Assembly (NCBI GenBank): GCA_025449645.1
Contig: JANWIY010000013.1
Coordinates: 1 to 32,809, forward strand
Length of the DNA: 32,809 nt
Reading direction: 5' to 3'
Source of the DNA: Chitinophagaceae bacterium
GTDB taxonomy: Bacteria; Bacteroidota; Bacteroidia; Chitinophagales; Chitinophagaceae
A model generated the notes under the pieces. That model had not been told where the DNA came from. It saw nothing but the letters and a program-made list of their open reading frames with translations, and searched no databases. Of this stretch, positions 8,437-17,113 are shown one piece after another. The number at the start of each line of letters is the position of its first letter. Positions within the stretch are counted from its first letter, which is position 1. Position numbers and translations under genes: made by a program.

Positions 8437-9150
8437 CTAATTAAACAATGCTTCTGCCAACGCTATGGCTTCCGTTTTGCCCACGTCGATGAATTTTGAT
8501 CCGGAATGGTCAAATCCTTTGATGATGCGGGATGCGGCAAGCTGAAGGTAAACTTCGACAATTGAAAATTTTCCTTCATGCAGCATTAGCGGAAAAATCC
8601 CGGGCGAAATGATATGTATTCCACTAAATGCCTTTTCAGAGGGCGTGGAACTAGGGGGAAAAGCCAGCCGTTTCTCGTTCGTTTTTGTATTACGCCAACC
8701 GCATAACCGGTCTTCATCAAAAAGAAAATACCGGGATGATTTCCTTTTTGCCACAGCAAGCGTCACCAGCGGTGCATTTTTGTTGTGAAAAGATATCAGG
8801 GTACTAAGGTTCAGGTCGGTCAGGATATCGGCATTCATCACAACAAAGGGCGCACCGGTAAAAAACCAGGATGCTTTTTTTATTCCGCCACCGGTCTCAA
8901 GCACTGCATCCCTCTCATCGCTGATGGTAATTTTACTTCCCCATCCGTCGTTCGTTTCTATCGCTTCAATGATCTGATCAGCGAAGTGATGTACATTCAC
9001 CATCACTTCTGAAATTCCGAAAGATTGGAGGTAGAGCAGGTTCCTCTCTAAAAGGCTCTTTCCATTCACCTCCGCAAGTGCCTTGGGATGTTTTTCCGTC
9101 CATGGCTTAAACCTGGTGCCCAGTCCCGCAGCGAGGATCATTGCTTTCAT
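8437..9150 (-). CDS. murU: MurU-like sugar-1-phosphate nucleotidyltransferase
   Basis: This is a 237-residue nucleotidyltransferase of the short single-domain type. The start is placed at the ATG at 9150, where the family begins (MKAMILAAGLGTRFKPWT). The longer frame to 9240 adds 30 residues that run into nadB and resemble nothing. Motifs follow MurU (MurNAc-1-phosphate uridylyltransferase): nucleotide loop LAAGLGTR, KHPKAL, LETGGGIKKA, APFVVMNADI, FSGIHIISP, FSIVEVYLQ and FIDVGK. There is no C-terminal left-handed beta-helix, unlike GlmU or glucose-1-phosphate thymidylyltransferases. With AmgK-type kinases MurU makes UDP-MurNAc without passing through MurNAc-6-phosphate. It lies downstream of nadB on the same strand and is convergent with the kinase gene. 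Mannose-1-phosphate guanylyltransferase-like activity is the main alternative. Confidence 0.78.
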   Translation of the reverse strand: MKAMILAAGLGTRFKPWTEKHPKALAEVNGKSLLERNLLYLQSFGISEVMVNVHHFADQIIEAIETNDGWGSKITISDERDAVLETGGGIKKASWFFTGAPFVVMNADILTDLNLSTLISFHNKNAPLVTLAVAKRKSSRYFLFDEDRLCGWRNTKTNEKRLAFPPSSTPSEKAFSGIHIISPGIFPLMLHEGKFSIVEVYLQLAASRIIKGFDHSGSKFIDVGKTEAIALAEALFN

Positions 9151-9229
9151 AAGCGAAACATATTTATACCAAAATGATTCCGGGCATTTTGATTGTGCAA
9201 ATAAATTTCCCCGTATATTCCTATCATGA

Positions 9230-10831
9230 TCAGAGAACAATATTTTGTATCAGCCTGCTCTTTTTTGGATAGTCAGTATTATAGTGCAGGCCGCGGCTCT
9301 CTTTCCGGAACTGCGCTCCTTTTACAATAAGGTAGCCGGTGGTGATCAGGTTCCTTACCTCACATAATTGTGGAGATACGTCCGTGGTTTCATAAAGGGC
9401 CTCTATTTCTTCATGGAGCAGATCCAGGCGTTTCATTGCTCTTTCAAGACGGATATTGGTCCGCACGATACCCACATAATCACTCATGAGCAACTGAAGT
9501 TCCTTGATGCTTTGCGTGATCAGGATCATTTCGTGGGGAGCCGTGGTGCCTTCCGCATTCCAATCCGGAATATTCTCGTTGAAAGAAATTCCTTTTATTT
9601 TTTTAGTGCTGTCCTGGTAACACCGGTGAGCGAACACAAGCCCTTCCAGAAGAGAATTGCTGGCCAGGCGGTTTGCGCCGTGAAGTCCGGTGGAAGCACA
9701 TTCTCCGCAGGCATACAAATGCCTGATGGAAGTACAGCCCCATTCGTCTGTTTTAATTCCGCCGCAGCTGTAGTGGGCTGCGGGGGCAACAGGAATCATT
9801 TGTTTGATTATATCAATGCCGATGGATTTGCATTTTTCATATATATTCGGGAAGTGCTCCTTGAATTTTTCGATATCCATGTGCCGGCAGTCCAGGTAAA
9901 CATGCTCGGTACCCGCTTTTTTCATCTCGCTGTCGATGGCCCTGGCGACAATGTCCCGCGGTGCAAGGTCCCGGCGCCCGTCGTATTTAATCATGAAGGC
10001 TTCTTCGTTTTTATTCCGGAGAATTCCACCGTCTCCGCGAACCGCCTCGGTAATAAGGAAGGACGGGCTTACGCCCTGCTGATACAATGCAGTGGGATGA
10101 AACTGGATAAACTCCATATTCTCGATCCTTCCTTTTGCGCGGTAGACCATCGCTATCCCATCCCCGGTAGCGATCACAGGATTCGTTGTAGTGCGATAAA
10201 CCTGCCCATTCCCTCCAGTGGCAAAAACAGTGACGCGCGATAAGATTTTGACAATATGATTAGCCATGAGGTCAAGGGCATAAACGCCGAAGCATTCAAT
10301 ATCCGGAGTTGACTTTGTTACGAGGTACCCCAGATGATGCTGGGTAAGGATGTCAACCACAAAACAGTGCTTGATGATCTCGATATTTTTCTCTGAAGCA
10401 ACCGTACTCAGCAGCGCACGTTCCATTTCCATGCCTGTGACATCCTTATGGTGTAAGATCCGGAATTCTGAATGCCCGCCTTCTTTTCCGCGTTTAAATT
10501 CACCTTCTTCGTCTTTATCAAATTCTGTTCCCCATTCAATCATTTCCTTAATCCGTTCAGGACCTTCCTTCACAACCATGTCTACGATTTTCGGATTGCA
10601 GAGTCCGTCACCTGCAACCAGGGTGTCTTCGATATGCTTTTCGTAACTGTCGTGTTCCAGATCCGTCACCCCGGCAATGCCGCCCTGTGCGTACTTGGTA
10701 TTGGTTTCATCGGCAATGGTTTTGGTGATCACGAGTACATGCTGATCCGGACAGGCTCTTGCAACCTTCAACGCATAAGTTAATCCGGCAATTCCGGAAC
10801 CAACTACCAGGAAGTCCGTTTTTTTAATCAT
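9230..10831 (-). CDS. nadB: L-aspartate oxidase
   Basis: The 533-residue flavoprotein oxidises L-aspartate to iminoaspartate, the first step of de novo NAD synthesis. The FAD-binding GxGxxG motif is at residues 11-16 (VVGSGIAGL), followed by the TNTKYAQGGIAGV segment, HHKDVTGMEMERAL, EFIQFHPTALY, ITEAVRGDGGILRN, LAPRDIVARAID and the active-site HYSCGGI region, then YACGECASTGLHGANRLASN. These together distinguish NadB from succinate dehydrogenase flavoprotein. Length is typical (about 530). The ATG at 10831 begins MIKKTDFLVVGSG. It follows the lipoprotein gene with a 15-bp gap and precedes the MurU-like gene, so lipoprotein-nadB-murU may be one transcript. nadA and nadC are not in the window. 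Confidence 0.95.
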   Translation of the reverse strand: MIKKTDFLVVGSGIAGLTYALKVARACPDQHVLVITKTIADETNTKYAQGGIAGVTDLEHDSYEKHIEDTLVAGDGLCNPKIVDMVVKEGPERIKEMIEWGTEFDKDEEGEFKRGKEGGHSEFRILHHKDVTGMEMERALLSTVASEKNIEIIKHCFVVDILTQHHLGYLVTKSTPDIECFGVYALDLMANHIVKILSRVTVFATGGNGQVYRTTTNPVIATGDGIAMVYRAKGRIENMEFIQFHPTALYQQGVSPSFLITEAVRGDGGILRNKNEEAFMIKYDGRRDLAPRDIVARAIDSEMKKAGTEHVYLDCRHMDIEKFKEHFPNIYEKCKSIGIDIIKQMIPVAPAAHYSCGGIKTDEWGCTSIRHLYACGECASTGLHGANRLASNSLLEGLVFAHRCYQDSTKKIKGISFNENIPDWNAEGTTAPHEMILITQSIKELQLLMSDYVGIVRTNIRLERAMKRLDLLHEEIEALYETTDVSPQLCEVRNLITTGYLIVKGAQFRKESRGLHYNTDYPKKSRLIQNIVL

Positions 10832-10846
10832 AACTGCAATTCGATC

Positions 10847-11629
10847 CTAGTAAACAATTGTGTATTCAAATTTTTCAGGATGTTGAAACACTTCAGCGAG
10901 GTTGTATTGGATCACGACCTGCTTTTTATCAGGAGATAATTTGGCCAGGATATTATCCACTTTCTTTACCGGCCGCGGCAGGTTAATCGTCAGCGTATAA
11001 GGAATTGAAATGCCCATATTGCCGAGGTCTTTCATTTGACTGAACTGCGGGTTCTGCTGAAGGGCCTTCCACTTCTGGTCATCCAGTTTCCGCGAAATTA
11101 ATCCGTTACGGCTCTTGAAATCATAAATGGCATTAAACTGATTCATGTCAGGCATATTATTACTGTTATCGCCTTGCATTCCCGAAGAATCCGATTTCCC
11201 GGTCATCCCCTTGAAAAGTTGAGTGAAGCCAAGCGACTGGTTATTCATCGAATTATACAATTTCTGAAGATTTTCCTGACTGCTGAAAGGGATGTGAATA
11301 TTGCTCTTAAAAATCTTTTGCTCCATATTCAGTTTCACTTGCACAGTACCGTCTTTCACGAGTTCCTTATTTTCAGGGCTTAAGTCCTTGGAAGTGTCCG
11401 TCAGGCTTTTCATCATAACTGTGGTATCAACATTTCCTGCGGGCATTTGCTTTGCCATTTCTTCCTTGCCCAGGTAACTTTCCATGCCATTCAGCAGTTG
11501 GCTCATGTCTGTTGAAATAGACAGGTCTCCCTTTCCATCCGCGCCGATGTTGATTTGTTCCTGAATTTCAAAACAGCCTGCCAGGGATAGAACAAGCAAG
11601 CCGCAGAATAAATACTTGAGACGCTTCAT
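10847..11629 (-). CDS. Predicted lipoprotein of unknown function
   Basis: The 260-residue protein has a clear lipoprotein signal: MKRLKY, a hydrophobic stretch, and LAGC with Cys19 as the acylated residue. The mature part starts FEIQEQINIGADGKGDLSIS. It has a low-complexity central part rich in Asn, Met, Ser and Gly (GKSDSSGMQGDNSNNMPDMN), and ends with beta-strand-like segments (TLTINLPRPVKKV, KQVVIQYNL, FEYTIVY). The alternating pattern suggests a periplasmic beta-rich domain. No family is recognised from sequence. It is 15 bp upstream of nadB on the same strand and 56 bp downstream of galM, but no functional link to NAD synthesis is evident. Confidence 0.75.
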   Translation of the reverse strand: MKRLKYLFCGLLVLSLAGCFEIQEQINIGADGKGDLSISTDMSQLLNGMESYLGKEEMAKQMPAGNVDTTVMMKSLTDTSKDLSPENKELVKDGTVQVKLNMEQKIFKSNIHIPFSSQENLQKLYNSMNNQSLGFTQLFKGMTGKSDSSGMQGDNSNNMPDMNQFNAIYDFKSRNGLISRKLDDQKWKALQQNPQFSQMKDLGNMGISIPYTLTINLPRPVKKVDNILAKLSPDKKQVVIQYNLAEVFQHPEKFEYTIVY

Positions 11630-11685
11630 CTATGTAAATTTTTTGATTGATGAATCCTGAAAAATTTCGGTCGAAAGGTACGTGT

Positions 11686-12639
11686 TTACTGCAAACCAAG
11701 CTGGTAATGTACTGTAAAACTTTCTGTATCTCGGGGGTTCAAAACGATGAGGCCAAGACCATTATTAAAGCAGTTTGGAGCAGCACTCAGATTCTCAATC
11801 GCTATGCTTTTTCGATCTCCGGGCGTGTAAACCTGGAGATAAGGATAAGTCTTTTCCGGGAAGAACGACAGGGACATCTGATTGGCCGGATTGAATAATA
11901 CACAGGCAGCCTTCCCTGAATGAAATTCCGGCAGGAAACAGTGATCCAGTTCTGTGGTATGCAAACCCGCCGACTTGTAAAAATGATCAAAGGGAATCCT
12001 CTTGCCTGTGGGAATCAGTTTTTCATCAAAGGCCAGGATTTCTTTTGCGTCAATGGTTAAGATCCAGTCGTTCACTTTACCACCCAGGCTGAAATAGGGA
12101 TGCCAGCCATCGGCAACAGGCATTCGCCCCACAGATAAATTCTTTACTGTTGTTTCCAAACTAAGTATGCCGTCATGTTTTAATGTATATCTGACACTTA
12201 TTTTATAAGTAAATGGATAAGCCGGATCTTCTTTATCATAGAGATGCTCCAGTAGCAAGGAAGCCATATGATCATCTGCGTATGCCTCCCGGGTGGTAAA
12301 GGGTTTGTTAAACAGGATACCGTGGATGGCCGATCCGTCAACAAATTTTTTTTGGAATTCGTATGCTTTCCCTTCAAATTCATATTTACCGTTTTGGATC
12401 CGGCAGGGGAAGGGAGAAAGCTTGGCGCTGCGGTAGAAAAGGGAATGATGTGTGAGGAGGTCAGTAAGATCCTCATAACTGCTTACCGCCTGCAAACGCC
12501 CCCCACCGAGGGGAATTGAAAATTCGTGCAGGAGCGCGCCATATTCAGGCAGTACCTTTACCTGTATGCCGGAACTTGCGTCTGACAACTGCAACAGGTT
12601 CAGATCCTTCTCTTTTGTTTTGGATATCCCAAATGGCAT
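11686..12639 (-). CDS. galM: Aldose 1-epimerase family protein (GalM-like)
   Basis: The 317-residue protein has the mutarotase fold signatures: PEYGALLHEFSIP near the N-terminus, LSPFPCRIQNGKYEFEGK, IHGILFNKPF with the first active-site His, DGWHPYFSLGG with the second His, and IAIENLSAAPNCFNNG carrying the catalytic Glu near the C-terminus. Aldose 1-epimerases interconvert alpha and beta anomers of hexoses such as galactose and glucose. The gene is divergent from galK with only 10-25 bp between starts, which supports a galactose role, although the HPYF form also occurs in mutarotase homologues of other specificity (YeaD-like). No signal peptide is present, so it is cytoplasmic. Confidence 0.87.
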   Translation of the reverse strand: MPFGISKTKEKDLNLLQLSDASSGIQVKVLPEYGALLHEFSIPLGGGRLQAVSSYEDLTDLLTHHSLFYRSAKLSPFPCRIQNGKYEFEGKAYEFQKKFVDGSAIHGILFNKPFTTREAYADDHMASLLLEHLYDKEDPAYPFTYKISVRYTLKHDGILSLETTVKNLSVGRMPVADGWHPYFSLGGKVNDWILTIDAKEILAFDEKLIPTGKRIPFDHFYKSAGLHTTELDHCFLPEFHSGKAACVLFNPANQMSLSFFPEKTYPYLQVYTPGDRKSIAIENLSAAPNCFNNGLGLIVLNPRDTESFTVHYQLGLQ

Positions 12640-12649
12640 TGGCTAAAAA

Positions 12650-13810
12650 ATGATAATTTTCCGCATGGAAAAGCAGATTCGCCGGCAATTTCAGCAATAT
12701 TTCGGAAAGGACACCCTGATCTCTGCGGCCCCCGGCCGGGTGAACCTTATCGGCGAACATACAGATTATAATGAAGGCTTTGTATTGCCCGGCGCCATTG
12801 ACCGGAATATCTATACGGGCATCGCTTCCAATACTGACAGGGTCCTGAATATTTATGCCGAACAATACCAGGAGAAATTCACTTTTCCTCTTGATGATGT
12901 GCATCCGGTAAAAGGATGGCCCACCTACCTGCTCGGCATGATCTATTTCCTCATTCCAAATAAGCAATTACCCCTGGGCATGGATGTAATTGTTTCCGGG
13001 GATGTGCCCGTCGGTGCCGGCATGAGTTCTTCTGCTGCACTTTGTTCTGCTTTCGGACTTGCCCTGAATGAAATATTCAGACTTGGTTTGTCCCGCATGG
13101 AAATTGCCCTTGCTGCACAAAAAACGGAACACCAGTTCGCAAACCTGAATTGCGGGATCATGGATCAGTTTGCCAGCCTGCATGGCAAGGCCGGGCAGGT
13201 GATGAAGCTTGACTGCCGCAACCTGGAATATGAATATATTCCGTTCGCCTTTCCGGAATATTGTATTGTGCTTGTGAATACGATGGTAAGTCATTCCCTG
13301 GCTTCTTCAGCCTACAATGAAAGGCGAAGCCAGTGTGAAGAAGGTGTTTCCTTCCTCAATAAATTCTATCCGGAGATTCATTCTTTAAGGGACGTGAAAA
13401 TTGAACAACTGGAACAGCACAGGAATGAAATAAATGCCGTCGTATTTAAACGGTGTCTTTTTGTTTTGGAAGAAAACCAGCGTTTGCTCGAGAGTTGTGA
13501 TTTTCTGGAAGCAGGGAACCTCCAGGCCTTCGGCAAACTCATGTATGCGTCCCACGCAGGATTAAGCAGGGATTATGAAGTAAGCTGTGCAGAATCGGAT
13601 TTTCTGGTGAACGTTGCGAAAACCTTTCCCGAGGTGAAGGGCGCAAGGCAGATGGGAGGCGGCTTTGGTGGTTGTGTCATTACCCTGGTGGAAAAAGACC
13701 GTGCAGCCTCTTTCACAAAAGCCATTCAGGAGCAATATGAAAGAAGGTATGGAAAAACACCGGATAGTTTTGTCATGCACATTGCCGAAGGAGCGCACCT
13801 GGTCGGCTGA
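12650..13810 (+). CDS. galK: Galactokinase
   Basis: This GHMP kinase phosphorylates alpha-D-galactose at C1 with ATP, in the Leloir pathway. The galactokinase signature is present: APGRVNLIGEHTDYNEGFVLPGAID near residues 26-50. The GHMP ATP-binding motif is VPVGAGMSSSAALCSAF, and the third motif is GARQMGGGFGGCVI near the C-terminus. The chain has 386 residues from the ATG at 12650, or 381 from the ATG at 12665 (MEKQIRRQF), and the family average fits either. Neither has an obvious Shine-Dalgarno sequence. It is divergent from galM and ends 2 bp before the stop of the minus-strand barrel gene. Confidence 0.95.
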   Translation: MIIFRMEKQIRRQFQQYFGKDTLISAAPGRVNLIGEHTDYNEGFVLPGAIDRNIYTGIASNTDRVLNIYAEQYQEKFTFPLDDVHPVKGWPTYLLGMIYFLIPNKQLPLGMDVIVSGDVPVGAGMSSSAALCSAFGLALNEIFRLGLSRMEIALAAQKTEHQFANLNCGIMDQFASLHGKAGQVMKLDCRNLEYEYIPFAFPEYCIVLVNTMVSHSLASSAYNERRSQCEEGVSFLNKFYPEIHSLRDVKIEQLEQHRNEINAVVFKRCLFVLEENQRLLESCDFLEAGNLQAFGKLMYASHAGLSRDYEVSCAESDFLVNVAKTFPEVKGARQMGGGFGGCVITLVEKDRAASFTKAIQEQYERRYGKTPDSFVMHIAEGAHLVG

Positions 13811-13812
13811 TT

Positions 13813-15081
13813 TCAGAATACCTCTCCAAGATTTACAAAGAATCCCCTGGATCCATCTATTCCCACCCCGTAATCAATGGCGATATTGGTATCGGAATGC
13901 TTGTTCACCTTGATCCGCAATCCGGCTCCTGCGGCGGGCCAGAGCTTGGTGAACTGATTCGATGGATAATCGGAAAAGCTTTGGACGTTCGCAAAAGCAA
14001 CACCTCCGAAAAGTCCGTTTCTGCTGATCACAAACCGGTATTCTGATTCCAGATAAAGCATATTTTTCGAGCGGAACCTGCCCTGAATATATCCTCTTCC
14101 GGTATTGTTATAGGTATCCCAACCCGTTGAAGGCAGATCCAGGTAAGGTGGTTTCCCTGAAGGGGTGAGCCAGTCATAACTCCAGAATGCGAGGATATTC
14201 CTATAATCGGGCGTAAGGAGAAAATACTTTCTCAGATCGATCGTAAGGGATTGCCAGTTGGAATCACTTCCCAGGGATTTCAGATTGTCACGGTATAGTA
14301 TATTCGCATAAAGACCACCTTTCGGATTGATCGAATTTTTCCTGTTGTCAAACAATAAATTTAAAACAGGTCCGGAAGAAATTGTTTTCGGTGCCAGCCC
14401 GTAAAGGAATGCGTCTGATGGCTCTCCATTGGGTTGCCCGCTTTCTTTCACATTCCAATGATAGTCGAGGAAATATCCTGCTCCGGCATAAAAATTTTTC
14501 ATTACTTTTTTTAGTACTGCCTGATGGATACGGAATTGGGAATAGTCAAGTTCATCGTCATTTTCCAAGGAACTGTGACCGCCGAGCCCATACGTATCCT
14601 GCGGATATTTGTAATAGCGCCAGTCTGCAATAATATTATATTCATTGTCAGTGGTCCACCAGTTCACCAGTATCGGAATGGTGAGCTGCTGATATTGAGA
14701 ATAAACAAGCTGGACTGCAATATTGGACACATTGGTCCTCTCCGGATCTTTGGCTATAAAAGCCACATTGGAGGCGAGAATGCCGGCCAGCCCGGTGCTG
14801 AGTGTGTATCCGATAGCGGGAACAAATGAAAAATGATATTTAACCGGATTCATATTCCCGGCAACAACAGTATCCTTCTTTTTTTTTGTGATCGAATAGT
14901 AAACGTCAGTCAGATCTTTTTGAGGATAGACCGGACGCATGCCAGAGTCTGAAAAGATTATGCTGCGGCCGGGGACGACCCAGATGCTGTCTGTTTGGGC
15001 AGACAGTTCCGTGGACGCGAGGATGAACCCGGTAAGGCATGAAATAATTAAGATCCGGCAACTTCGCCTGGTTCGATCCAC
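13813..15081 (-). CDS. Omp85-type outer-membrane barrel protein (BamA/TamA-like, no POTRA seen)
   Basis: The 422-residue protein has a signal peptide (positively charged MDRTRRSCR, then a hydrophobic run ending about ELSAQ at residue 29). After roughly 60 linker residues comes a beta-barrel of alternating strands. Recognisable Omp85 'surface antigen' barrel features are SGPVLNLLFDNRKNSINPKGGLY, the GRGYIQGRFRSKNMLYLESEYRF segment equivalent to the VRGF loop, and the closing DGSRGFFVNLGEVF with a terminal aromatic. No POTRA repeats fit in the short N-terminus, so it is unlikely to be the core BamA and is better seen as a small Omp85-like porin or secretion barrel. Its start lies 34 bp inside the 3' end of ispG, which indicates co-transcription. 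Confidence 0.8.
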   Translation of the reverse strand: MDRTRRSCRILIISCLTGFILASTELSAQTDSIWVVPGRSIIFSDSGMRPVYPQKDLTDVYYSITKKKKDTVVAGNMNPVKYHFSFVPAIGYTLSTGLAGILASNVAFIAKDPERTNVSNIAVQLVYSQYQQLTIPILVNWWTTDNEYNIIADWRYYKYPQDTYGLGGHSSLENDDELDYSQFRIHQAVLKKVMKNFYAGAGYFLDYHWNVKESGQPNGEPSDAFLYGLAPKTISSGPVLNLLFDNRKNSINPKGGLYANILYRDNLKSLGSDSNWQSLTIDLRKYFLLTPDYRNILAFWSYDWLTPSGKPPYLDLPSTGWDTYNNTGRGYIQGRFRSKNMLYLESEYRFVISRNGLFGGVAFANVQSFSDYPSNQFTKLWPAAGAGLRIKVNKHSDTNIAIDYGVGIDGSRGFFVNLGEVF

Positions 15082-17060
15082 TCGTTGTTTTCTTTTAACA
15101 AATTGATTAATTCATCTACGGCTGTTTCGCTATTCACCCCACGCTTCACCACTTCTTTCCCTTTGTACAAGGTGATCTTTCCGGTTCCGCTGCCTACGTA
15201 TCCGAAATCTGCATCGGCCATTTCCCCGGGCCCGTTAACAATGCAACCCATCACGGCAATCTTTAAGCCTTTAAGATGGCTGGTGATTGAGCGAATTTTT
15301 GCGGTGGTTTCCTGAAGGTCAAAAAGTGTTCTTCCGCAGGAAGGGCAGGAAATGTATTCTGTTTTAGAGATCCTGGTCCTTGCAGCCTGAAGAATGGAAA
15401 ATGCGGTGTTGTTCAGAAATTGCTGATTATTCCCGGATTGGAGATAGGTCCTTCCGGTTACCTGCCGGTTTACGATCTTTTCCGGATCATTCTTTAAAAA
15501 GAGACCGTCTCCCATCCCGTCGGTTAGCAAGGCGCCGGATTCAATGGCAAAATGAATCAGCTGTTTGTCGATGCTGGTTTCGAAACATTGAATGGCCAGG
15601 ATCACCGGGAACTGGATATTCCGGTTCATCATTTCCACTATGAATCTCCTGGTATCCTGCAAGGGATTCCGGGTTGATGAATATACGCAAAGAACGACTC
15701 CCGGGATGCCTTTGACCTCTGAAAGCAAAGTCAGACTTTCCGCCTTGCTGGTATCCAGCATGAGGAAATTTATTGAGCCAGAATATTGTTCTGCTGCAAC
15801 TATCTCTGGTCCGGCAAACAGGGGAAAATATTTCTCTTCTCCCGTGTTGAATTTTTGTGTTTCCGGCTTTTTCCAGCAGGCAAAATCACAAATTACCTTG
15901 AGTGTTCCCGGCAAAGCAAAATCAGGAACACGGTCTCCTGTATACAAATAATCTGCCGCAGCGTCGCCGATATTCCATTTACCAGCTCCGGGCTCATACT
16001 GATACCCGATGCTCTGCAGGGATTCTTTTGTGAGCGTCTTCGTTTGTGAGAAATCGGCCACTACGACCGGCGGGTGCGGGATCCCGATATTATTCTGATG
16101 AATTGTCGTTCTCCTTTTGTATTCGAATGGCGAATAAGGAATTTTTGCAAGCGGCGGAATGGACCTGTCTGCTTTCCTTGAAGCATACCGCGCCACAATG
16201 TCCTGGCAGACCGGAATTTCAAATTCCGGATCTTCAGTCAGGGAAACACGTATCGTATCGCCGATACCGTCTTCCAGCAAAGTGCCGATCCCGATGGCAG
16301 ATTTAATCCTTCCGTCTTCTCCATCCCCGGCTTCTGTAACGCCGATATGTAAGGGATAGAGCAGCCCGAATTCATCCTGCATATTGCGGACGAGCAACCT
16401 GTAAGCCTGCACCATGACCAACGGATTGCTTGATTTCATACTGAGTACAATACTATGATAGCTTTCACTCCGCGCAATACGGAGGAACTCCATGGCACTT
16501 TCCACCATGCCCATCGGCGAGTCGCCATACCGGCTCATGATCCTGTCGCTTAATGAACCATGGTTGGTCCCAATGCGCATCGCGGTTCCATATTCCTTGC
16601 AAATACGGATCAGCGGCACAAACCGGTCCCGGATTCGCCCGATCTCCGCGGTATATTCCTGATCGCTGTATTCAATGAACTGAAACTTTTTTTTGTCGAC
16701 GTAATTGCCCGGATTCACTCTTACTTTTTCTACTATGCGTGCGGCAATCTCTGCGGCGTTTGGTGTAAAATGAATATCCGCAACAAGAGGCGTATGGTAT
16801 CCTCTTTTTCTGATTTCGTTTTTAATATTCAGCAGGTTTTCCGCTTCTGTTTTGCTGGGCGCGGTAATGCGGATAAGCTCGGCTCCCGCTTCAATGCAGC
16901 GGATGGACTGCTCCACAGTCGCCCTGGTATCCATGGTGTCCGGCGTGGTCATGGTCTGGACCCGGATCGGCGCATCGCCTCCGATAATCAGGTCGCCCAC
17001 CTTTACGGGCAGGGTTTTGAGCCGTTCAAATTGTGTAAGCGAAGTGGTGTATAATTGCAT
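15048..17060 (-). CDS. ispG: 4-hydroxy-3-methylbut-2-en-1-yl diphosphate synthase, long three-domain form
   Basis: IspG (GcpE) converts MEcPP to HMBPP in the MEP isoprenoid pathway using a [4Fe-4S] cluster. The N-terminal TIM barrel is marked by GGDAPIRVQTMTTPDTMDT, VADIHFTPNAA and VRVNPGNYVDKKKF. The C-terminal domain carries cluster ligands C572, C575 (SCPSCGRTLF), C606 and E613 (MGCIVNGPGEM). At 670 residues it is much longer than the E. coli enzyme (372). The extra 250-odd residues lie between the two domains, as in Bacteroidota, Chlamydia and plant IspG. The ATG at 17060 is chosen over a TTG at 17084, because a -7 box lies between 17082 and 17089. The Omp85-type gene overlaps the 3' end. 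Confidence 0.95.
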   Translation of the reverse strand: MQLYTTSLTQFERLKTLPVKVGDLIIGGDAPIRVQTMTTPDTMDTRATVEQSIRCIEAGAELIRITAPSKTEAENLLNIKNEIRKRGYHTPLVADIHFTPNAAEIAARIVEKVRVNPGNYVDKKKFQFIEYSDQEYTAEIGRIRDRFVPLIRICKEYGTAMRIGTNHGSLSDRIMSRYGDSPMGMVESAMEFLRIARSESYHSIVLSMKSSNPLVMVQAYRLLVRNMQDEFGLLYPLHIGVTEAGDGEDGRIKSAIGIGTLLEDGIGDTIRVSLTEDPEFEIPVCQDIVARYASRKADRSIPPLAKIPYSPFEYKRRTTIHQNNIGIPHPPVVVADFSQTKTLTKESLQSIGYQYEPGAGKWNIGDAAADYLYTGDRVPDFALPGTLKVICDFACWKKPETQKFNTGEEKYFPLFAGPEIVAAEQYSGSINFLMLDTSKAESLTLLSEVKGIPGVVLCVYSSTRNPLQDTRRFIVEMMNRNIQFPVILAIQCFETSIDKQLIHFAIESGALLTDGMGDGLFLKNDPEKIVNRQVTGRTYLQSGNNQQFLNNTAFSILQAARTRISKTEYISCPSCGRTLFDLQETTAKIRSITSHLKGLKIAVMGCIVNGPGEMADADFGYVGSGTGKITLYKGKEVVKRGVNSETAVDELINLLKENNEWIEPGEVAGS

Positions 17061-17081
17061 GGGGATCCAGGATAATATTGG

Positions 17082-17113
17082 CAAAATTAACGATTCGGAC
17101 CGGTGCCTACCAA
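17082..17113 (-). promoter_or_regulatory. Promoter for ispG (-33/-7)
   Basis: On the minus strand TTG (17113-17111) is followed after 21 bases by TAATTTTG (17089-17082), an exact TAnnTTTG. The start ATG at 17060 is 21 bases beyond the box. The -33 element lies in the last codons of batC, so ispG probably has its own promoter as well as read-through from the bat genes. Confidence 0.6.

Noticed and set aside
9151-9240. Upstream extension of the MurU-like frame
   Set aside because: The added 30 residues run into nadB and precede the normal family start MKAMILAAG.
9368-10243. A 291-codon plus-strand open frame
   Set aside because: It lies wholly opposite nadB, whose motifs are all intact, and the translation resembles no family.
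16560-17054. A 164-codon plus-strand open frame opposite ispG
   Set aside because: It is antisense to conserved IspG sequence and has no recognisable domain.
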